A DNA stretch of 11,432 bases from Euperipatoides rowelli. Lineage: Eukaryota; Onychophora; Udeonychophora; Euonychophora; Peripatopsidae. The stretch is from NCBI GenBank assembly GCA_003024985.2, contig PXIH01S0142020.1; one strand, 5' to 3'. Below are positions 1 through 7,475 of the stretch, piece by piece (the stretch's first letter is position 1; every line of letters begins with the position of its first letter). The notes below the pieces were generated by a model. It was not told the origin of the DNA, made no database searches, and was given only the letters and a program-made list of their open reading frames with translations. The position numbers and the translations under genes were made by a program.

Positions 1-265
1 TATGTATGTGTGGGCTATGTATTGTATGTAGCCTATATGTATATGTAGGCTATACGGTATAGCCTATATACAGTATGTATTTTTTTTTTCTTTTCTTGTA
101 ATGTTAGTGATACACAGATTATATTTGATTACAATTATACAAGTGTAAATGGTCAAACATCCTAAGGGGCTATTGACTATCATATTTTTGTATATGTGTT
201 ATTTTTAAGATAATAAACGTTTAATAATAATATCAAGGTAATATGTATATGACACTTTAATAATT
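1..265. other. AT-rich non-coding DNA with TATG/TAGCCTA low-complexity start
   Basis: The first 85 bases are alternating TATG/TGTA sequence with TAGCCTA and TAGGCTA words arranged as inverted repeats; 46-66 is a perfect 10-bp inverted repeat around one G. The remainder is AT-rich with no coding frame. TAGGCCTA-type words recur at 1327-1334 and 3602-3609. Confidence 0.5.
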
Positions 266-358
266 TTATTGCGGCACCCACATGGCAACTTCATTTACTT
301 TATAATCTGGAAGATTAGGAACTATTTTCTCTTTGAGTTTACAAATTAAAGCCATGGA
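266..358 (-). other. Weak candidate terminal coding exon (about 29 codons)
   Basis: A short minus-strand frame runs from ATG 355-353 to the TAA at 268-266. Its codons are much less AT-biased than the surroundings, and it ends in YKVNEVAMWVPQ. An AG just upstream (TTAG|TCCATGG) could serve as an acceptor, making this the last exon of an unknown gene, but the tract before it is poor in pyrimidines. AATAAA overlaps the stop codon. I do not recognise the peptide. It may be chance or an old relic. Confidence 0.18.
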
Positions 359-1695
359 CTAATTTAAAGCTGCAGTTACATCAATTAGCAATTAATGACT
401 TTAAGTTATTACCTGTAACTGTTTATGAAGAAAAATGGAAAAATCCTTATGTTATAAACTATTACAATCTATTTATAAGTGATTCAATTTATTAATTATT
501 TTTTTCTGAGTTATGGTTATTTATAAGGATATCCAAAAAAAAAAAAAAAATACATTTTTTTTTCGGTTTATGTTCTTTTGTATATTTCTGCAAATCATTT
601 CCCTTATACATTTCTATTTTTTTGAGAATTCTAAATTACTTGTATTTTATATTTTTGTTACTTGCTTTGTAATCTTATTATTCTGAATGTTAACAAGATT
701 ATTATATGCTGTTTTTATTACTTGCTAATTGTTTTTTTTTTCTAAAGTGTGCATTACGATTTATGGAGAAATAAAGGATTTTGGGAGCAAATCCGTGAAT
801 AAAAAAAATAAAATAAAATAAATTATTTTACGTTTAATTTTATTTTTAATATAGTTTTAAAGTTTGATTTCTTTTTTTTTTTTTTTTACATGATTATTAT
901 TTCTTCAACCAACAAAGTTGAATTTAAATTATCTTACTCTATATTGATAATGGTTTCTTTGTATAATATTTTTTAGCCTGCAACTAACACATAAAAAAAA
1001 AAAAAATGACATCTTTATTGAATCACAAAGGTAAAATAACGAAGATATTGAATTTTTAAACTTCACTTTGCAAAACTAACATTTTGTTATGGTCGAACAA
1101 GTTTATTGATTTTAAATTGGCATGAGGTTCATTAAAATATTGATAATTATATCATAAACTTTATTTTTATATTTCAGCAAATATAACCAGATATTTTTCG
1201 ACCTAGATCTAGTCAGGTAAAATTTTCAATTTATTATTTTGTATTTAGTACGTTACTATTTTCAAGCTTCAGATAACATTAAAAACGGAGTACCTTGATA
1301 ATTGATCCTTGCTGGTGCCAGGTTGGTAGGCCTAATACTTTTGCGCCGATAAAATAGGTTAATTTATTATGTCTCTTTACATTATAATCAATACAATCTT
1401 GATCAAGAATAACTATATTACAAGTTACCTGATTAATTTTTATTATCTTCGAATTATTTGAAGTTTACTAGACAAATAATGAATAAAATTGACAACCATG
1501 TACTCTTCTTGTCTTAACTAATATGTCACGCTTTGAAAGAAGTGAATAATGAAACATTAAACATATAAAATAAATTCACCATGAAATCAATTGAACAAAA
1601 TCTTATTAATTATGTAAAACAGCAAATTACTTAAAGAAAAAGTTTACGATATTTAATATGCAAAAAAGGTTCACAATGAAAACATTCAAATTTTC
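359..1695. other. AT-rich intergenic DNA, no gene seen
   Basis: This stretch is dominated by A/T homopolymers (runs near 535-550, 870-886 and 993-1006) and short AT words. I found no open frame with protein-like content on either strand. The only suggestion of an exon is a 39-base AG...GT-bounded segment at 1178-1216, listed separately. Confidence 0.5.
1178..1216 (+). other. Weak candidate micro-exon
   Basis: Thirty-nine bases lie between a good acceptor (TTTTTATATTTCAG) and a good donor (CAG|GTAAAA). One of the three phases is open and would encode KYNQIFFDLDLV; the other two contain stops. The length is a multiple of three, so skipping would keep frame. There are no neighbouring exons to connect it to, and such pairs arise by chance in AT-rich DNA. 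Confidence 0.12.
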
Positions 1696-1713
1696 GTGTG
1701 TGTGTGTGTGTGT
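1696..1713. repeat. (GT)9 microsatellite at a contig end
   Basis: Nine perfect GT units are followed by ATATAT and the N at 1720, so the contig probably ended in this simple repeat. Confidence 0.9.
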
Positions 1714-1723
1714 ATATATNAAA

Positions 1724-1729
1724 TTTATT
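1724..1729 (-). terminator. Possible poly(A) signal of the lectin gene (distal)
   Basis: AATAAA on the minus strand about 190 bases after the lectin stop gives a more usual 3' UTR length than the proximal copy. It lies just inside a contig end (N at 1720). Confidence 0.3.
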
Positions 1730-1903
1730 TACTAGAATAATATTGTTCTTTGAAATAATTTAAACCTGATTTCATATTTTGACAATGACAACATTATTTC
1801 AAATTTTAAATATTTTGTAGTGAGCTATGCATTTTAGTTTAATTTAAAGTAAACATTGAAATGATGTTAAAAAAACATGTTTTAATGATTAGGATATATT
1901 TAA

Positions 1904-1909
1904 TTTATT
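1904..1909 (-). terminator. Possible poly(A) signal of the lectin gene (proximal)
   Basis: AATAAA on the minus strand lies five bases past the lectin TAA stop. It would give a very short 3' UTR. A second AATAAA at 1724-1729 is an alternative about 190 bases downstream. In DNA this AT-rich the hexamer arises often by chance. Confidence 0.35.
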
Positions 1910-1914
1910 TAAAG

Positions 1915-2210
1915 TTATACAGAAATACAAAAATATTTCACTTTCAAATATTTAACCATGCTAGGGCATGGATCCCCTGCCATTGCTTCATCATCAGCTT
2001 CTAATAAGCAGGCACTTTTGCCATTGCATTGAGATGACATGTAAGCGAGCACAGACTTTTCGCAGTCAGTATTTTCGTAAACAGTACCATCAGGATTACA
2101 GGTGTTTTGATCTAGTCTTCCATAGATAGCTTTGTAAATAACGATTTGTTGATTCTTAGGACATTGGAGATATTCATTTTGATTTTCACAGACTTCCAAA
2201 GATTTAAGCG
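1915..2210 (-). CDS. SUEL/rhamnose-binding lectin, exon 2 (complete lectin domain)
   Basis: This exon encodes one galactose/rhamnose-binding lectin domain of the sea-urchin-egg-lectin (SUEL) type, a secreted calcium-independent sugar binder of eggs, mucus and immune fluids. Both family signatures are visible: YGR (2116-2124) followed by a Cys six residues on, and DPC (1966-1974) leading into KYLKVKYFC near the C-terminus. Eight cysteines have the family spacing, enough for its four disulfides; QCNGKSAC is the usual central pair. The protein stops three residues after the last Cys, so this is a single-domain form of about 100 mature residues, the usual size. The exon begins at 2210 after a TTCTTAG acceptor with branch-like TTCTAAT about 22 nt upstream; its first two bases complete a codon begun in exon 1. 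The exon has no ATG of its own near its start, which supports splicing. Domain call near certain; sugar preference is inference. Confidence 0.93.
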
Positions 2211-2226
2211 CTAAGAAATATGAAAA
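2187..2226. repeat. 40-bp contig-end overlap, copy 1
   Basis: These 40 bases are repeated exactly at 2228-2267, on the other side of the single N at 2227. Two identical copies abutting a join are an unmerged contig overlap, not a biological duplication. The copy contains the lectin exon 2 start and its splice acceptor. Confidence 0.92.
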
Positions 2227-2234
2227 NCACAGAC
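2211..2234 (-). promoter_or_regulatory. 3' splice acceptor of the lectin intron
   Basis: On the minus strand the bases just before the lectin exon read TTTCATATTTCTTAG, a pyrimidine-rich tract ending in AG at 2212-2211. The N at 2227 interrupts the tract, but an intact duplicate of the region (2228-2267) continues upstream with a branch-point-like TTCTAAT. That duplicate is an assembly overlap, so the true acceptor context is continuous. Confidence 0.75.
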
Positions 2235-2267
2235 TTCCAAAGATTTAAGCGCTAAGAAATATGAAAA
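2228..2267. repeat. 40-bp contig-end overlap, copy 2
   Basis: Exact duplicate of 2187-2226. It continues into genuine intron sequence, so it shows the true context upstream of the lectin acceptor. The apparent second acceptor and partial exon here are artefacts. Confidence 0.92.
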
Positions 2268-2813
2268 TTAGAATAAATAAAAATAGTTAGGCTAAAATAT
2301 TAATGAAAAAAAAAAAAAAAAAAAGGTCTTGTGAACCTTAGGAATATTCAACTATTATTGTCCTTCATGCTTGGTTGAGAGGTCATGATGACCTACTTGA
2401 TCTCCAGCGTTGCTGTATTAAGTCAAAAGTCAATTTTTATTAAGAGTTTTTTTCTGTTATAATTTCATACAAATTTATTCAAAATCACTTTATAATAGGT
2501 TTTAATTTAAGTTATTGATTAGTGTCTGCTGATGTTTAGAGTAATGTTAAGTTCATATGAACTCACTTTAATAGTAATCTATTTGTTTGGCAAGTAACGA
2601 CAGATATTGTCAATTTATTAAATAAATATTCTACTATGATTGATCAATTGACAGTTAACTTTTTTTTTTAATTATTATTTAACTTTTATGTATAAGTATA
2701 GAAAAAAATGCATAACAATTTTTAACCCAGATATGTCTTATTTTATTATTATGTTAACATTTCTATCTTTCGGTTCAGCTCACAGTTTAGAGTCTGGCAT
2801 CACATGTAACAAA
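2268..2813. other. Lectin intron DNA, non-coding
   Basis: AT-rich sequence of the lectin intron with an A19 run (2306-2324) and no coding frame. It holds the AGGTCA inverted repeat at 2380-2394, listed separately. Confidence 0.5.
2380..2394. promoter_or_regulatory. Perfect inverted AGGTCA repeat, 3-bp spacer (oestrogen-response-element consensus)
   Basis: AGGTCATGATGACCT matches AGGTCAnnnTGACCT at all 12 fixed positions. That is the consensus for oestrogen-type nuclear receptor homodimers. It lies inside the lectin intron, roughly 170 bases upstream of exon 2. Function is unproven; a single chance palindrome cannot be excluded. Confidence 0.4.
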
Positions 2814-3485
2814 ATGGCGACTGATAATAAAAACAGTTCATCACAAATAAAAAATGATAGAAGATGACCTATGTGACACCTAGCTAACGAGTAAAAGCTT
2901 TTTTTTTATCGTAGTGTATGGCAAATTTGTAATTTTGCCCTCAAATATTATATGTTTGGACGTTAATCCGATATACTGCTTTACATTGCTTTGATTATGC
3001 TACCCACATTGCTTTGCTATAGTCATTTCTACGGGTAACCCAGACCTTCAGAATTTTATTTATGGTGAGTAACTATAAAGAGGCTATTTTTAACAATTTT
3101 CGACTTTTAGTCTCTGGTCACAGAGGTCTCAAATGTTTTTGTTATTGTGGATGCAAATTTTAAGTTTCACCGTTTCTCTTTAGACCTATTAATAGACCTT
3201 TTGGACTCCTTTGGACTTTTAAAATATATGCAAGAGTATAGTAGTTCCACTAGCCACAATATAATTTTATTGCTTTCAAGACCATTGACACATTAACCTT
3301 TTCACCAGCAAAGAAAATAATTATGTGCTATTATTTAGCTTATGCAGTGGTGAATTTCAACTTGGTAATTTTTTCTATTTTGTAGATGCCTGTCAGAACA
3401 GTTTGGTCCAAATTGGATGTAATTCTTCAGGATTATGGCACAATAGTCACCATTAGGTTACAATAAGTTGGATGATGAAACATAG

Positions 3486-3806
3486 TTTGCCACTACCCCG
3501 GTATATGTCACTTTTGCACTAAATGATGAAGTGGATTTGAAGTCCTTGCCTTACTTGATTATATCTAAATTGAATCTGAGGGGCTGGGTTAGTTATCCTA
3601 ATAGGCCTAGGGCCTATTTCTGCTGCAGGGAACCTGGACGTGATATCAGGCAGTGTCCCATTAGGAAGTGCAGTGTATGCAAGTCTCCCTTGGAAGGGGA
3701 GGGGGGCACATTGCACAGATGGCCAAAATTGTATAGTCTTGCTCTACAATCTAATCCTCCTTGGTGGCAGATGCAAGGAACACAGGAAAAAGAAGATTCA
3801 CAGTAA
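3486..3806 (+). pseudogene. LINE copy A ORF1 fragment with degenerate zinc knuckles
   Basis: This open frame encodes the C-terminal part of an ORF1 RNA-binding protein, the nucleic-acid chaperone of non-LTR elements. The order is typical of L1/Tx1-like ORF1: a GWVSYPNRPR linker, then a CCHC knuckle, then a second partial one (RKCSVC). In the first knuckle, YFCCREPGRDIRQC, the expected first Cys is Tyr (3615-3617) and the expected His is Arg (3639-3641), each explicable by one base change, so metal binding is probably lost. Upstream the frame is broken by stops (TAG 3483-3485), with possible ORF1 remnants from about 3386. Downstream the frame ends at 3806 and other frames take over, as in a frameshifted relic. 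Confidence 0.72.
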
Positions 3807-4383
3807 TAGTGACAAGTGTTTGGACCAGGGGATTCCCAGGATATATTCATTTCACAGCCTTCACAGCATTTCGAGGCGTCTCTTTTGTGTCTCCCATTAT
3901 TAAACAGGATGGCATGCAATGGGCAAATGCATCGAATCTGGATCAGGATTCTCTTCACAATTCTTCTTTTAGTGTCCCAGCTGACATTGGACAATCTCAC
4001 GAGCTACCTTAGGACAATCAGGATTATGGGGGGGGGGGACATAAAAAAGTAAAAATTGAAAATGCTTAGTTTTTTCTCAGTATTTTTTCTTTTCTCTTAT
4101 GAAATAAGAATATATGCTTGCCTTTATTTTTTTCTTGTTTTGCTGATACAACCTGGTATCTTGTTTCTTCAGTCAAGGACTTAATATCATCATGGGTGAG
4201 AGTATTTATAGGGATGGGGTATGTGGGCATTTTCCCCTCATGCTCCTGTGGTAATCCTATTCGAGGTCTTGTGGATATTTTTTTTTACAATACTATGGTG
4301 CTTTAATTTTTCATTTGCTCTTTTCATTCACATTTCTTTCATACACAACCTTTCTTTCAATCGCGCTCATATCTCAAGGGATA
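3807..4383 (+). other. LINE copy A, ORF1 tail and inter-ORF region
   Basis: Between the knuckle frame and the endonuclease, several short overlapping plus-strand frames cross one another with no clear protein match, probably the decayed ORF1 end and spacer. A G11 run lies at 4028-4038. Confidence 0.4.
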
Positions 4384-4784
4384 AAATTCTTGACCATCAA
4401 CATTCAGAGCTTGAATATACTTAGAAAGAACAAGTTGCTTATGGAGTTAAGGGTTATCTGCTTTTGCATGACATAGACGTGTGCTTTGTACAGGAGACCA
4501 AGCTTCGGGCCAACTGGGAGGCCAGATTATTTCTGATTTTTTTTGGTAAACATTTTCAATTCTTCCAGGGAAACACGCCCAAGGTGTGTTAGATGTTATG
4601 ACTCTGATTTCAAAACATATCATATTTGATCTTTTTTTTTGTGAAGGCTACTTCAAGGTATTTGGTCCTCTCCTTAGTTTATGATGTGAATGTTATGATC
4701 CTTGCACCCAGCCAGCTTGCTGTAACAGGACTATATTCAGTGAGATGGTCTCTTTTATCCCTGTCAGGCAATATGTTGTCATCA
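4384..4784 (+). pseudogene. LINE copy A ORF2, N-terminal half of AP-type endonuclease
   Basis: This is the start of ORF2, whose endonuclease nicks target DNA to prime insertion. The N-terminal motif reads LTINIQSLN (Asn codon 4399-4401), then RKNKLLMEL; after a frameshift near 4450 comes HDIDVCFVQETKL with the catalytic Glu at 4494-4496. Spacing between the Asn and Glu motifs is normal for apurinic-endonuclease-like domains. Further frameshifts occur around the T runs at 4538-4545 and 4632-4640. The sequence stops at the join at 4785, just before a long G run, and resumes at 6549 with a 146-base exact overlap. Confidence 0.75.
4639..4784. repeat. 146-bp contig-end overlap, copy 1
   Basis: Identical base for base to 6549-6694. 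This copy ends exactly at N 4785; the other begins exactly after N 6548. One end lies in a T9 run and the other before a G12 run, where assemblies tend to break. This is a contig overlap left unmerged because another contig was placed between. Confidence 0.93.
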
Positions 4785-4785
4785 N

Positions 4786-5276
4786 TTTTTAATTTTTTTA
4801 TTTTTTTTTCTGGTGGAAATTTTTTTTTAGTAAAAATATTTGAAAATCAATAATTAAAAAAAAATTAAAAAAATCCGTTACATTTGACCTTTAAGTAAAA
4901 AAATGAATTTTTTTTTGTAATTTTATAGGCTAATTTAAGGAAAAACAAAACAATAGAAAGCAATAGGCAGAGACAATCAAGACATTTAATATTTAATCTT
5001 AATGCATATCAAATTATTAATTTTCTCATATGGTTATGTTTTATGTCCTTGAAAACATAAATTATTACACCACCTCTCTTACATTCCTTCAGACAGTAAG
5101 CATAAATATTAAAAAATATACAAAATAAACTATTTTTTCATGTTGTCAGTGTTCAAATAGTGCTAAGACTCAAACTTACAATCATTTGTTATCCCATTAT
5201 AACTTGATTTATAAGGCACTGAACAATTAAATAAAATACACTATGATAATCCTAATTTCTAGGTCAAGTATTATGA
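4786..5276. other. AT-rich non-coding DNA, start of a probably misplaced contig
   Basis: No gene seen. Long T and A runs, then ordinary AT-rich sequence. AGGTCA (5262-5267) and TGACC (5274-5278) form a loose inverted pair with a 6-base spacer. If the contig belongs after 9334, this is the DNA immediately upstream of lectin exon 1 and could include its promoter; I cannot identify promoter elements. Confidence 0.45.
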
Positions 5277-5504
5277 CCCAGTCATAAAGATACAGACATT
5301 TCTCCAGGGGAAAAAAAAAGTAGATCTACCAATTTAGTCTCACCATTATTAACAAAAAAAGATCAGGCTGGAGTTTTTTTTGAAAACTGTGTAACCAGAC
5401 AAATAAATGATTACGTTTCTGCTCTAAAAATACATCCAACCACTTGCAATGCTGACTTTGGAGAGTTAGCATCGTATGCAAATCTCTTATATGCAAAACA
5501 CTAA
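5277..5504 (+). pseudogene. ATG-less 75-codon open frame, probable ORF1 N-terminal relic of copy B
   Basis: This frame is bounded by TGA (5274-5276) and TAA (5502-5504) and contains no ATG. Its content looks protein-like: a charged, Ser-rich start (SPGEKKSRST), then a mixed segment with VSALKIHPTTC and FGELASYANLLYAKH, and the next codons continue MELYVPYFVE before a TAG. I do not recognise the domain. It lies just upstream of the Glu-rich and RRM-like ORF1 frames, so it may be the N-terminal part of the same ORF1, or a host exon captured there. Confidence 0.35.
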
Positions 5505-5554
5505 AAACGTATGGAGCTGTATGTTCCCTATTTTGTAGAGTAGTGTTTGTTATT

Positions 5555-6000
5555 ATGACCCTAAGGAAAATTTTATCAGGAAACTTAACTAAAACTGAAG
5601 GGGTAAAGCAGACACAAGTGCAAATGGAAATGCAGGAATATAATATGGAGGAAAATAGGATAGAGGAAACGTCGAGGAAGATGGTATGGTATGTGTGAAT
5701 AGGGAGTTCGGTTTATGGAAAAGTCTATTGTTGATACTGACAACGCATAAAGGAGGACATTTACAGAAAGTAAGCCTTAATACTATTATAAAATTTAGAG
5801 TTGAATATGCTCACATTGACTCTGTGACACAAATATTTGGACCACCTAATACAAAATTTGTGTTTGTAAAATTTGAAAGTGGACAGAAAATGCAAACATT
5901 TAAGTCTGAATGTAAACAATTAGATGGTTTCTACATATTGTATTTAAAATGCTTATTGGATAATTCATGCAAACACATAATTATATTTAATGGCACTTAA
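5555..6000 (+). pseudogene. LINE copy B ORF1-like protein (Glu-rich N-terminus plus RRM-like segment)
   Basis: Two overlapping frames make up this relic. The first (ATG 5555, stop 5696-5698) encodes a basic then Gln/Glu-rich stretch, with MEMQEYNMEENRIEETSRK looking like a short coiled coil. The second (5686-6000) encodes KFRVEYAHIDSVTQIFGPP, then KFVFVKFESGQKMQTF, a beta-alpha-beta pattern like the RRM of LINE ORF1 RNA-binding proteins. The switch implies a frameshift near 5690. No CCHC knuckle follows, unlike copy A. ORF2 begins within 60 bases, which supports an ORF1 assignment. The RRM call rests on pattern only. Confidence 0.5.
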
Positions 6001-6045
6001 AATCTTTAGACTAATATTTTTTTTCGTTTTGTTCATTTATCATAG

Positions 6046-6547
6046 TCATTAGTAGCCTTAGGCAGTCAGTTCAAAGCAAGAAACATTATGCATAACTTTT
6101 AAAAAAAAAGAAGTTCAACTGATATGTTTACAGGAAACTCGTCTAAAAAGAGGTCTAAAGTACAAACAGTTATTATTGTTGTCAAGTTATTATCATTTAC
6201 ACATTGGCCGTCTATTCTTGGAAGAGCAGGGGAATTACAGGGGTACTGAAGGAAGGGGTGTGTACAAATATTAGGCAACATGCTATAAATGAGTGTTATA
6301 TTATTTTAGAAGTTGTATGCCAGTCAGAGCCACTAATATTGGTCAACTATTATGGGGACAATAACATGGAATAAGGAAAATTGGTGGAAGTGGTTGATTA
6401 AGTAGATAGTTTTAGTTCACCAATCTTATTTGTAGGGGACTTTAACATGGATCCAGTACACAGGAGTATGTATTTTAAAATGGTTTTGGAAAGACATGGT
6501 CTGGTTGACCTGGCCATAGCCAAGGGTCTTGGAGATGTCAAAACTTT
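6046..6547 (+). pseudogene. LINE copy B ORF2, N-terminal part of AP-type endonuclease
   Basis: The endonuclease domain is read in three successive frames. SLVALGSQFKARNIMHNF (6046-6099) is the N-terminal strand and helix. After a shift in the A run at 6101-6109 comes EVQLICLQETRLKRG with catalytic Glu at 6134-6136. From 6240 the third frame runs to the join with two in-frame TAA codons (6372-6374 and 6399-6401) and contains FVGDFNMDPV (GDFN at 6435-6446), the Asp/Asn catalytic motif, then ERHGLVDLA. The final SDH motif is missing here but present at the start of the contig at 9336, so only a short piece is lost between the two. Confidence 0.85.
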
Positions 6548-6548
6548 N

Positions 6549-6694
6549 TTGTGAAGGCTACTTCAAGGTATTTGGTCCTCTCCTTAGTTTATGATGTGAA
6601 TGTTATGATCCTTGCACCCAGCCAGCTTGCTGTAACAGGACTATATTCAGTGAGATGGTCTCTTTTATCCCTGTCAGGCAATATGTTGTCATCA
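6549..6694. repeat. 146-bp contig-end overlap, copy 2
   Basis: Exact duplicate of 4639-4784. This copy reads on through T and a G12 run (6696-6707) into the rest of the copy A endonuclease, so contig 6549-9334 directly continues contig 2228-4784. Confidence 0.93.
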
Positions 6695-7200
6695 TGGGGG
6701 GGGGGGGAGGATTTTAATCACAAAGACATGAGGGCTGACCAGTTTTTTGAGGGCTATTTTGCTAGGCTATCATTGATGAGTGTTTCTACGCTGCAGGGTA
6801 TGGACAATTTCTCCACCCATTTGTCTGCTGCTGCAAATACTTTAGACTATGTTTTATTACCAGGAATTTGGTTCACCATATGGACTTAAATATTGGTTTT
6901 ACACCATTCTAGGATCATGCTGCCGTAATTTTGAGCTTGGGGTCTATGGATCCCCATGAGTGCCTATCTATTCAGTCTTAGAGAAACATCCCTTCATTGC
7001 ACCTGCTTTGGATTTTAATCCATTATTTTTTCCTGACTTGTACACAATGTTGCTTCTTTATTATTCCAACACTTTTTTATTGATAACTATTTGGAATTCA
7101 AAACTTTCTTTGTGGAGATACTGATTGCTCATAACTAACCTGCTAAACAACTTGTCAATGTGAGGCTTGCTGATTTGGACTCGTTAATGGTTGCCATGAA
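6549..7200 (+). pseudogene. LINE copy A ORF2, C-terminal half of endonuclease, truncated
   Basis: This is the continuation of the endonuclease begun at 4384. An open frame (6551-6889) carries YDVNVMILAPSQ, then after the G run EDFNHKDMRADQ, the counterpart of the GDFN motif with Gly changed to Glu, and later LDYVLL. G12 length is uncertain, so frame across it is unsure. In another frame RDHAAVIL follows near 6913-6936, the SDH motif with Ser changed to Arg. Weak linker-like sequence (APALDFNPLFF) runs towards 7050. No reverse transcriptase follows before the palindrome and piggyBac relic, so copy A is truncated at its 3' side, unusual because LINEs normally lose their 5' ends. Confidence 0.72.
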
Positions 7201-7247
7201 AAATATAAATACATATTGATTTTGAATATTTACAGTTATAATAAGTG

Positions 7248-7311
7248 AAAATATACACAGAAAACATAGATGTCTTTTTAAAAGGACATCTATGTTTTCT
7301 GTGTATATTTT
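7248..7311. repeat. 64-bp near-perfect palindrome
   Basis: Arms 7248-7274 and 7285-7311 are exact reverse complements over 27 bases. The central ten bases (7275-7284) also pair, apart from one T-G at the edge, so the whole 64 bp can fold into a hairpin with almost no loop. It lies between the end of LINE copy A and the piggyBac relic, in the lectin intron. It may be a small fold-back element or a repair scar. Confidence 0.9.
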
Positions 7312-7408
7312 TGTAAATTTTCTTGTGAGAAACTTATTCCTCCATGATATTTTTGTATTTTTCTGATAAAAATTATATTTGCATTTGCTTCATATACAAA
7401 TATATAGT

Positions 7409-7432
7409 CAACAACAACAACAACAACAACAA
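7409..7432. repeat. (CAA)8 microsatellite
   Basis: Eight perfect CAA units, just upstream of the piggyBac relic. Confidence 0.92.
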
Positions 7433-7475
7433 CAGAAGTGTAGATGTTTCTGGATTATAAATTATAAGTTTTATT

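Larger units (their letters stand above)
2814..4784 (+). mobile_element. LINE-type (non-LTR) retrotransposon copy A, 5' part
   Basis: A decayed non-LTR element lies antisense in the lectin intron. An ATG in good context (ACAAAATGGCG, 2814) opens a 17-codon frame that may be the ORF1 start. ORF1 zinc-knuckle sequence follows at 3.6 kb and the endonuclease begins at 4.39 kb. The element continues at 6549, where the first 146 bases repeat 4639-4784 exactly. The 5' boundary is uncertain; I saw no target-site duplication. Confidence 0.7.
5277..6547 (+). mobile_element. LINE-type retrotransposon copy B, 5' block
   Basis: This block holds ORF1-like open frames followed by an ORF2 endonuclease cut off at N 6548. 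The rest of the same ORF2 appears at 9336. The protein sequence differs clearly from copy A (LQETRL and GDFNMDP against VQETKL and EDFNHKD), so they are different families. The 5' limit is a guess based on the first protein-like frame. Confidence 0.7.

Noticed and set aside
3614-4000. Cysteine-rich 128-codon minus-strand frame
   Set aside because: It is antisense to the ORF1 zinc-knuckle region of LINE copy A, has no signal peptide or recognisable cysteine pattern, and the plus-strand knuckle explains the sequence.
4118-4424. Short plus-strand frames at 4118-4306 and 4221-4424
   Set aside because: They are overlapping low-complexity frames in the spacer before the copy A endonuclease, with no conserved motif.
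4639-6694. Segmental duplication flanking an inserted LINE (two identical 146-bp copies)
   Set aside because: Both copies abut single-N joins at homopolymer runs and are identical, and the enclosed contig's LINE continues elsewhere, so an assembly overlap is far more likely.
7409-7432. CAA repeat array as a CRISPR-like or coding polyglutamine repeat
   Set aside because: A simple trinucleotide microsatellite in intron DNA, with no spacers and no surrounding open frame.
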